Origin: Bacillota bacterium | GTDB taxonomy: Bacteria; Bacillota; Clostridia; Lachnospirales; Lachnospiraceae | DNA length: 51,729 nt | Assembly (NCBI GenBank): GCA_023387655.1 | Contig: JAEWHR010000158.1 | Span: 1-51,729 of the forward strand | Direction of reading: 5' to 3' | Part shown: in pieces, positions 35,214-41,785 of the stretch | How the letters are laid out: the number at the start of each line of letters is the position of its first letter | How positions within the stretch are numbered: position 1 is the first letter of the stretch | Position numbers and translations under genes: made by a program | The notes under the pieces: model-generated | The model's database searches: none | Told to the model about the DNA's origin: nothing | Seen by the model: only the letters and a program-made list of their open reading frames with translations

Positions 35214-36110
35214 TTATTCCTTATCTAATAACTGATTAATAAGGCTTTCAATGAGTGCAAATCGTTCACACACCCGTGTCTTACCTTCCACCCTCACCAT
35301 CTTATTGTCTTTTTCTTTTGCAATTTTAACGTTGATCTCATTCCCATTAACATTCGATATCACTCCTATTGCTTCATGACATCCTGCTCCCAAAAGGTTA
35401 AGCGCCCCTCTCTCTATTTCCAATTCTATAAATGCTATTCGATCAGATATGGTCTGTAGCAAGTCTGATACCTTATCATTTATTCTTCCTTCCACTGCAA
35501 TTATCCCCTGTCCACCACAAGGTATCATGCTTTCATATTCGAAATACTGGTAATCAAATTCGTCTGCTTTCTCTAACTGTAATCTTTTGATTCCTGCTGC
35601 TGCAAGGATAATTCCATCATACATCCCATTTTTTAACTTTTCTAATCTTGTAGTAACATTTCCACGCAAATCTTTACATATAACATTTTGATATAACTCA
35701 CGAATTTGAATTTGTCGACGCGCGCTACTTGTTCCAATTGTGATATGTTTTCTCCCTTCCTTCTCAAATCCTTTCTTTGTAATTAATACCTCCCTAGCAT
35801 CCTCTCGTGGTAATGTCCCAACAATCTGCAACCCCTTCGGAATTTCAGTTGGCATGTCCTTTGCACTATGTACTGCAAGATCAATTTTATGTGACATCAA
35901 AGCATCCTCAAATTCCGTAACAAAAACACCCTTTCCACCAAAAGCTATTAAAGGTTGGTTTAGTATTTTGTCACCAGTTGTATGAATAATAACTTTTTCG
36001 CACACAATATCTGGATATTTCCTATTAATTTCATTTATTACAAGGTCTGTCTGTACCAGTGCTAATGCACTCCCCCTTGTCCCAATTTTAATTAAATTTA
36101 CTTCACCCAT
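35214..36110 (-). CDS. hemC: Porphobilinogen deaminase (hydroxymethylbilane synthase)
   Basis: 298 residues. IGTRGSALALVQT opens the protein, SAKDMPTEIP and GTSSARRQIQIRE are substrate-binding segments, and the cofactor-anchoring cysteine is in LLGAGCHEAIGV. It polymerises four porphobilinogens. The ribosome binding site AGAGAGGATAAATA is the final copy of a 34-bp tandem repeat. Third gene of the siroheme operon. Confidence 0.97.
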   Translation of the reverse strand: MGEVNLIKIGTRGSALALVQTDLVINEINRKYPDIVCEKVIIHTTGDKILNQPLIAFGGKGVFVTEFEDALMSHKIDLAVHSAKDMPTEIPKGLQIVGTLPREDAREVLITKKGFEKEGRKHITIGTSSARRQIQIRELYQNVICKDLRGNVTTRLEKLKNGMYDGIILAAAGIKRLQLEKADEFDYQYFEYESMIPCGGQGIIAVEGRINDKVSDLLQTISDRIAFIELEIERGALNLLGAGCHEAIGVISNVNGNEINVKIAKEKDNKMVRVEGKTRVCERFALIESLINQLLDKE

Positions 36111-36112
36111 TA

Positions 36113-36246
36113 TTTATCCTCTCTTTTGCTATAACTCACCTATATATTTATCCTCTCTTCTGCTATAACTTACCTATATATTTATCCTCTCTTCTGCTAT
36201 TATTACCTATATATTTTTTTCTCTTTTGCTATTATTTAGCTATACT
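36113..36246. repeat. 34-bp tandem repeat carrying the hemC ribosome binding site
   Basis: Four units start at 36113, 36147, 36181 and 36214; the last is the most diverged. Minus-strand unit reads TATATAGGTAAGTTATAGC then AGAAGAGAGGATAAA. Each copy therefore holds a GAGAGGATAAA site, but only the unit nearest hemC is placed before its ATG. Confidence 0.85.
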
Positions 36247-36293
36247 AATATTCCTATTTCCCCTGAACCTTCTTTTATTAAATAATATTCCTC

Positions 36294-36932
36294 CTAACTC
36301 TGATTATTCCTTTCATACTTTACTATCATAGACTTTATACAATCTACTGATAATTCCGTACCTTGTTCTGCCGCATATTCTATCAATTCATAATAAAGCT
36401 TCCTTCTCTCCTTAGCATCTGATACCTTTTCCTTGATTTCACTTCGGAAGCTACCTAACATTTTTACAACTTTACTATAATAATCAGGTATACTTTCTTC
36501 TATCTTTTCTTTTAAAATAGATGTTACAGCAGGGCTATTGCCACCAGAGGATATACTAACTAATAAATCATCCTTTTTTATCACTGCTGGAAAGATAAAG
36601 GAACATTCCTCTTTCACATCTACAACATTTACTAAAATATCTCTCTCATGACACAACTGTGAAATATAAGAATTTATACCTTCGTCATCTGTCGCTGCAA
36701 TGACGAAATCGGCACCGTCCAAATCACTTATCTGGAACGATTTTTGACATATTGTCAGGTCTTTCTCGGTATTATCTAACAGTTTCATAGAGTTACAAAT
36801 GTCAGGAGCTATTACCTTAACCTTGGCGCCAAACCTTAGTATAATCTCAGCTTTTCTATTCGCTACTATTCCTCCACCTACAATTACGCAGAGCTTTCCT
36901 TCTATCTCAATCAGAAAAGGAAAATATGCCAT
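36294..36932 (-). CDS. Precorrin-2 dehydrogenase / sirohydrochlorin ferrochelatase-like (Met8/CysG-N type)
   Basis: 212 residues. The N-terminal NAD-binding fold LCVIVGGGIVANRKAEIILRFGAKVKVIAP is that of the CysG N-terminal/Met8 family, followed by DFVIAATDD, NVVDVKEECSFIFPAVIKKDDLLVSISSGGNSPA. It oxidises precorrin-2 to sirohydrochlorin and may insert iron to give siroheme. The ATG has AAGGAG about 10 bases upstream and overlaps hemA by 26 bases. No separate ferrochelatase gene is seen, so this protein may do both steps. Confidence 0.93.
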   Translation of the reverse strand: MAYFPFLIEIEGKLCVIVGGGIVANRKAEIILRFGAKVKVIAPDICNSMKLLDNTEKDLTICQKSFQISDLDGADFVIAATDDEGINSYISQLCHERDILVNVVDVKEECSFIFPAVIKKDDLLVSISSGGNSPAVTSILKEKIEESIPDYYSKVVKMLGSFRSEIKEKVSDAKERRKLYYELIEYAAEQGTELSVDCIKSMIVKYERNNQS

Positions 36933-38076
36933 TCAAAGTTTCTCCTTCCTTTCTATCCTTTATCGTATCTAATACCATTTTAAAATGTATACTATCTAAG
37001 GAGTCTTTCAAACTATATATGCTCTTATCAACACAACCTTCTTGAATTTCGTAATCACTTAGCTTGAATTCTCTCAAATAAAGTTTTTTTAAAGTATCCT
37101 CTATACCCTCATCAATCAAAATTTCAGCTTCTTTTATCTCTCCATATTTAATCTCATTGTTTTCTGCTGCCAATCCTTTAAAGTAATCAATATCATATAA
37201 TTCTATATTTTGAATTGATCCTATCTTTTTATCTATGTCATAGGGTATGGAAAGATCTATCATCATATAACGCTTTTCCTTATCAATAATTGTACATAAG
37301 TTCTCATAAGTAAAAGTGTAATGAGGACTTGTGGTTGCACTAATTATCACAGCGATTTCTTTCACAAACTGATAGCGTTCCTCATATTCAACTAATTTTA
37401 CTCTAGAATCATTTTTTTTATTCTCTGTAGTCTTTTGTTTTCTACTAGTTCCAATAATCTCAATCCCTTTATCTAAAAGATTATTAGCAACAATACTCCC
37501 TATCTTGCCTGATGCTCCAACTAATAATACCTTACAATTTTCTTTACTAATCTCCTTCATAAATCCTGCAACAAAGTTCGCTGTAAGTGTCCCAATTGAT
37601 ACAGCGGTGGTTGAAATTTTTGTTACTGTCTTAATTTTCTTTGAGCAATGAAATGCCCCCTGAAATATAATATTAATTTCACCATCGGTAAAGTTATACT
37701 CTGATGCAAGCTGATAAGCTTCTTTTATCTGTCGTAATATCTCGTCCTCTCCAAGGACCATCGACTCCAATCCGCAAACAACTTTAAACAGATGCCTGAC
37801 AGAATCTTTGTCATAATAAGTTTTAAAATGGCGCTTTAATATCTCACGATTGGCTCGTTTAAACTCTAAGAGTGCATCTTTAATCTCTTCCATACATTCC
37901 TTATCGCTAGTAAAATAAAGCTCACTTCTATTACAAGTGGAAACAATAATGCACCCATTCACATTATGATCAGACAAAAGCTTAGCCGAAAATTCCCTCT
38001 TTTCTTTTTCTGAAAATGCTAATAATTGTCTTAGATCAGCTGGAGTAGTCTTATGACTCACACTTATACAGTACAT
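36907..38076 (-). CDS. hemA: Glutamyl-tRNA reductase
   Basis: 389 residues. MYCISVSHKTTPADLRQLLAF, catalytic Cys48 in VSTCNRSELYF, GLESMVLGEDEILRQIK, and the NADPH-binding VLLVGASGKIGSIVANNL identify HemA. It reduces glutamyl-tRNA to glutamate-1-semialdehyde, the first step of the C5 route. The ATG at 38076 follows GAAGGAGGCA; the frame open to 38106 has no site. First gene of the siroheme operon. A possible promoter is TTGCAT-19-TATAAA near 38145-38175, weakly supported. Confidence 0.95.
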   Translation of the reverse strand: MYCISVSHKTTPADLRQLLAFSEKEKREFSAKLLSDHNVNGCIIVSTCNRSELYFTSDKECMEEIKDALLEFKRANREILKRHFKTYYDKDSVRHLFKVVCGLESMVLGEDEILRQIKEAYQLASEYNFTDGEINIIFQGAFHCSKKIKTVTKISTTAVSIGTLTANFVAGFMKEISKENCKVLLVGASGKIGSIVANNLLDKGIEIIGTSRKQKTTENKKNDSRVKLVEYEERYQFVKEIAVIISATTSPHYTFTYENLCTIIDKEKRYMMIDLSIPYDIDKKIGSIQNIELYDIDYFKGLAAENNEIKYGEIKEAEILIDEGIEDTLKKLYLREFKLSDYEIQEGCVDKSIYSLKDSLDSIHFKMVLDTIKDRKEGETLNGIFSFSD

Positions 38077-38290
38077 TTTTGCCTCCTTCGTGTTACGGAT
38101 GTCCAATCATCTATGATAGTTTACCTAGTTCATACATCTTATTTATAAACAAATCCTTTATATCTTATGCAAAATACTTTTCTGTATTCTTATAACTGCT
38201 AATTATTGAGCATGAATACACTCTATCAGAAGAAGCGCCAAAAGCCTAAAAACTACTCTTGACGAGACTGTACCTATCAATTACTAGATT

Positions 38291-38536
38291 CTATTCTTCG
38301 ACCTTTCTTACCAAAAGGGTATATGTATCATCTTCACTCGTAAGAAGTTTTAATACCTGATGTCCTTCCTCCTTAATACCTCTTGGTACATTTTGAACAG
38401 GCTCTCCATCCTTCATCTTAATTGCTAGTATCTGTCCATCTTCTAACCCCTCTAACGCTACCTTTACTTTAACAAATGTCACAGGGCAAACAACATCCGT
38501 GATATCTATAGTATCATCAATTTTATATTCCACCAT
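38291..38536 (-). CDS. TusA/SirA-like sulfur carrier protein
   Basis: 81 residues. DITDVVCPVTFVKVKVALEGLEDGQIL is the TusA family helix, with the sulfur-carrying cysteine at 17; the second proline of the usual CPxP is replaced by Thr, a known variant in sulfur assimilation clusters. It may accept or donate persulfide sulfur near the sulfite reductase. The ATG at 38536 has GGAGGAA upstream and overlaps the reductase stop by 14 bases. Second gene of the operon. Confidence 0.87.
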   Translation of the reverse strand: MVEYKIDDTIDITDVVCPVTFVKVKVALEGLEDGQILAIKMKDGEPVQNVPRGIKEEGHQVLKLLTSEDDTYTLLVRKVEE

Positions 38537-39392
38537 AATATGCTTCCTCCATTTTCTTAATAAATACATCCCGACCAACTCGGTCTATGGAAAATTTAAA
38601 TCTTTCACTAGGATTTCCATAGTCATCAAAAAATTGAATTGCTGCATCTGCAACTTTAAAAAGTTGCTCTTTGGATGTAATTAAAGGTAATGGAGAAAAA
38701 CCTTTACTTATGCTGTTACCAAAGGTACCACCAAAGGAAAGAATATAAGCCGATTCTGCCTCCCACGCGTCTGTTGGACATGACTTTGCACATCTTCCAC
38801 AATAAGTACATTTACTATAATCAACGTTTACTTTTCCATCTTCTAAAGTGATTGCATTGATACGACATGCTTTTTCACATACACCACATGAAATACATTT
38901 CTCTTGCAGCCACTTAACATTCAAAGCTCCCTTTATCCCTACGTCATTTTCTTCTGCTTTTAAGCAATTGTTCTGACATCCTGTAACACCAAACTTAAAC
39001 TTGTGAGGTAGCTCCCTACCAAAATATCGATCATTTATTTTTTTAGCAATATCGTAAGCATCAATATTACCACTTGGGCAAATTTTATTTCCCTGACATG
39101 CGGTGACGGTTCTTACTCTAGGTCCACAAACCCCAGGCTTACAGCCACCTTTTGCAAGTTCTTCTTTCACTTCCTCTATATCATTTAATTTGATAAAGGG
39201 TATCTCCAGTCCTTGTCTTGAAGTAAGATGAACATGGCCATCGCCATATTTTATCGCAACTTCCGCTATCTTTTTCAAATTTTCTGCAGTAAGCATCCCT
39301 CCTATTACTTGAAGTCTTAGAGAAAAATTATCCTTCTGCTTCTGTCGCATAAAGCCACCTTTTTTTAGTGTTTCATAATCCACTTTGGCCAT
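38523..39392 (-). CDS. Small sulfite reductase with siroheme-4Fe-4S and ferredoxin domains
   Basis: 289 residues. A ferredoxin-like half domain (about 18-80) leads to the siroheme and 4Fe-4S ligands C99-X5-C105 and C139-X3-C143 (TACQGNKIC, GCQNNC). An inserted ferredoxin domain (about 163-215) has two CxxCxxCxxxC motifs (EKCISCGVCEKAC, SKCTYCGRCAKSC). This is the small clostridial/archaeal sulfite reductase group (AsrC/Fsr-related), half the size of CysI. It reduces sulfite to sulfide with electrons from ferredoxin. AGGAGGAAG precedes the ATG. A nitrite substrate cannot be excluded, but all neighbours point to sulfite. Confidence 0.9.
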   Translation of the reverse strand: MAKVDYETLKKGGFMRQKQKDNFSLRLQVIGGMLTAENLKKIAEVAIKYGDGHVHLTSRQGLEIPFIKLNDIEEVKEELAKGGCKPGVCGPRVRTVTACQGNKICPSGNIDAYDIAKKINDRYFGRELPHKFKFGVTGCQNNCLKAEENDVGIKGALNVKWLQEKCISCGVCEKACRINAITLEDGKVNVDYSKCTYCGRCAKSCPTDAWEAESAYILSFGGTFGNSISKGFSPLPLITSKEQLFKVADAAIQFFDDYGNPSERFKFSIDRVGRDVFIKKMEEAYYGGI

Positions 39393-39484
39393 CTAACTTC
39401 CTCCTCATGTTGCATGCTCAAAATCTGCTTTAAAACAGTCATATTTTTTCGTTTATTTACATTTATATCCATGTAAATAGTAAT

Positions 39485-39524
39485 ATATTACTTCTATTAA
39501 CATACTTTGTCAATATGTTTATAT
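39485..39524 (-). promoter_or_regulatory. Promoter/operator of the sulfite reductase operon
   Basis: Minus-strand TTGACA (39508-39513), 17-base spacer, TAATAT (39485-39490). The inverted repeat AACATACT-N5-AATATGTT (39499-39519; 7 of 8 pairs perfect) covers the -35. Nearly identical to the apr-cysDN promoter. Confidence 0.72.
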
Positions 39525-39552
39525 GAATTCTTTTTGTATATTGATATGTACA

Positions 39553-39593
39553 CAAAAAAATATCGTTACCCGCTCCCAGGTAACGATATTTTT
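39553..39593 (-). terminator. Terminator of the Rrf2 regulator gene
   Basis: Perfect 15-bp stem AAAAATATCGTTACC (39556-39570) / GGTAACGATATTTTT (39579-39593), 8-base loop, and a T-run on the minus strand. It isolates the Rrf2 gene from the sulfite reductase operon. Confidence 0.9.
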
Positions 39594-39599
39594 CTGATT

Positions 39600-40031
39600 T
39601 TATATCACATAATAATCTGAACTATCTGTCTTCTTCACTAGATCTGCTATCGTAATATTGTCAAAGTAATCATTGATTAATTTATAAAGACCTTCCCACA
39701 TCTCTAAAGTCTGGCATTCTGAAGCACGTGCACAACTATTCGGTGTTTTATCTAAGCAAGCTACCGGTGCAAGAGATCCTTCCGTCAATCTTAAGATACT
39801 ACCAACCGTATATTGTTCTGGATTTTTAGCCAATTTGTAACCACCGCCTTTTCCTCTTAAGGAAATCAGCAAATCATTCTTGCTTAATATAGAAACAATG
39901 GCTTCTAGGTACTTTTCAGATATTTCCTGTCTTTGGGCAATATCCATCAATGTAACAAACTCCCCATGATTATGTTCCGCAAGATCTATCATAACTCGTA
40001 TTGCATAACGACCCTTAGTTGAAATCTTCAT
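39600..40031 (-). CDS. Rrf2-family regulator with three cysteines (IscR/CymR-like)
   Basis: 143 residues. MKISTKGRYAIRVMIDLAEH, then the winged helix VTLMDIAQRQEISEKYLEAIVSILSKNDLLISLRGKGGGYKLAKNPEQYTVG, is Rrf2. Cys92, Cys100 and Cys106 (CLDKTPNSCARASEC) are spaced like the Fe-S ligands of IscR (C-X5-C-X5-C), here C-X7-C-X5-C, whereas CymR-type sulfur regulators lack this set. It may sense Fe-S or cysteine status. Its upstream region contains AACATACT, matching one arm of the sulfur operators. GGAGGTT precedes the ATG. Confidence 0.9.
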   Translation of the reverse strand: MKISTKGRYAIRVMIDLAEHNHGEFVTLMDIAQRQEISEKYLEAIVSILSKNDLLISLRGKGGGYKLAKNPEQYTVGSILRLTEGSLAPVACLDKTPNSCARASECQTLEMWEGLYKLINDYFDNITIADLVKKTDSSDYYVI

Positions 40032-40114
40032 AATGAATAACCTCCATAAGCATAATTTACCACAAGCTTAGTATGTTAATCAAGAGTAATCGATAAGCAA
40101 ACGAATCCTGTATA

Positions 40115-41644
40115 TTAGTCAACTCTTTGAATACGTATTGCCATAAATTTTTTACCCGGAAGTTCAACTTTTGGATTATAATTACAAGTATAATGATATC
40201 TGTCTTTATCCGTAATTTCATATAGTTCTTCCACTGGTGTTATTGTCATATTCCATGTATCTATAACTTCTACTCGAAATTTTGTACCCATAGGTACATC
40301 TATTTTAAATGCAGGTAATTCAAATTTCCATTCCGTAGGTTCTTCATAACTAAAATAATACAGGTAGTAATCACCATTTTTTCCTACGCCATTTATTATC
40401 CACCAACGATCCAGAGGCTCTAATCCATCAATGCCACTATCTTCGATAATCTTTTTCAAAAAAGCAATTCTCTCAGGGCTTTTGCCTCTTAAAGTACCAC
40501 CTTTTGCCCACCAAATAATATCTTCTGGATGAGTAAAAGTTTCTCCATGAGTCATATATGTTCCTGAGGTAATGGCATGCCAGAATTTTTCCACCAGTTC
40601 TTCCGCTGATAATTTGCCCCATCGTTGAATCAGGTTCCCTTCATATCCAACTTCATCATAAATAACAGGTTTATGGTATGCATCCCTAAGTAATTTAAAT
40701 CTTCCTAACCCAGCATTTACGATACCTCTTAACGAACCCAATTGGATACTTGCATGTGTAAGATAAGGATTCCAATGATCGTATAAGACATCACCTTGAT
40801 GTATGGAAAGTAAGTGATGATATGGATCTGTTTTTGCAACTATTTCAATGTTTCTATCCCAGTCCTCTTTGCTTTTTTCTTCCATATAATCATATTCATT
40901 GGCCATTGACCACCATATATTTCGAAACGCTCCGAGTCTCGCGATGATATAGTGAAGATATCTCTCATCCGTTTTTTGATCCATACGGTCAAAGCCCCAA
41001 TGACCTTTGTCATATGGATGAAATAAGATAAGATCCGCCTCAATACCCATGTCTAAAAGCGATAATAACCGTTTTTCTAAATGTTGAAAGAATTGTGGAT
41101 TAAATCTTGTAAAATCCCATGAATTAGGAGCTGTTCCTTCAAACGGGTACAATGTCGGTTCATTGCTATTGTTCGCATAACTTTTTGGAAAAACACACAT
41201 ACGCAATTTATTAAATTTAGTTGATTTAAGTGTATTAAGGGTTTCTTCTTCTAATTCCTTGGTTTGATGTGTCCATGCATAGCTAGTTGTTCCAAATGGA
41301 AAATAATTAGTTCCATCTGCATAAGAGAAATGAAACTGATTATGTACCCTTACAGGTCCATGATTATCACCCTTCTGCTTTGTGCACATCATATTTCCTT
41401 TAATTCCATTCAGAGAATCAACATTACACTCTGTCACATAATTCCATTCCCCTTCATCCTCAGGCATAAATCGAATAATATAAACCCCGTCACCATCATA
41501 AAAACCTTCAACGATCACTTCTTTCTCTTTTAATTTAAACTGAGCAGATAGTTTCACATCAATAAATGGATTCCCCTCTTTGGGCCCTTTTAATTTTATT
41601 TCATAGACTCCCCAGCGTTCCACTGTGTCAATTGTTATAGTCAT
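40115..41644 (-). CDS. DUF4038-type (apiosidase-like) glycoside hydrolase
   Basis: 509 residues, no signal peptide, so cytoplasmic. A DUF5060-like N-terminal beta domain (VERWGVYEIKLKGPKEGNPF... PEDEGEWNYVTE, about 1-95) leads into a DUF4038-type TIM barrel (FHFSYADGTNYFPFGTTSYAW onward), with a C-terminal beta domain. Candidate acid/base Glu250 lies in WWSMANEYDY and candidate nucleophile Glu331 in VIYDEVGYEG. Relatives cleave branched plant side chains, but the substrate here is unknown. GGAGGATAATCC precedes the ATG. It has no related neighbour. Confidence 0.85.
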   Translation of the reverse strand: MTITIDTVERWGVYEIKLKGPKEGNPFIDVKLSAQFKLKEKEVIVEGFYDGDGVYIIRFMPEDEGEWNYVTECNVDSLNGIKGNMMCTKQKGDNHGPVRVHNQFHFSYADGTNYFPFGTTSYAWTHQTKELEEETLNTLKSTKFNKLRMCVFPKSYANNSNEPTLYPFEGTAPNSWDFTRFNPQFFQHLEKRLLSLLDMGIEADLILFHPYDKGHWGFDRMDQKTDERYLHYIIARLGAFRNIWWSMANEYDYMEEKSKEDWDRNIEIVAKTDPYHHLLSIHQGDVLYDHWNPYLTHASIQLGSLRGIVNAGLGRFKLLRDAYHKPVIYDEVGYEGNLIQRWGKLSAEELVEKFWHAITSGTYMTHGETFTHPEDIIWWAKGGTLRGKSPERIAFLKKIIEDSGIDGLEPLDRWWIINGVGKNGDYYLYYFSYEEPTEWKFELPAFKIDVPMGTKFRVEVIDTWNMTITPVEELYEITDKDRYHYTCNYNPKVELPGKKFMAIRIQRVD

Positions 41645-41785
41645 CTGGATTATCCTCCTAGTAATTTCTTTTGAATTCTATTATTCATTAATTTAGACTT
41701 AATTTCAATTAATAATTAAGTGTTTATAAGTAATGTGTTAACTTAATTCACTAAATCACTCATTAATCATCCAAGAATGACAACT

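Noticed and set aside
38077..38290. T-box or riboswitch ahead of hemA
   Set aside because: No GGTGGTACCGCG-type T-box core, specifier stem or known riboswitch core could be found in this 214-base gap.
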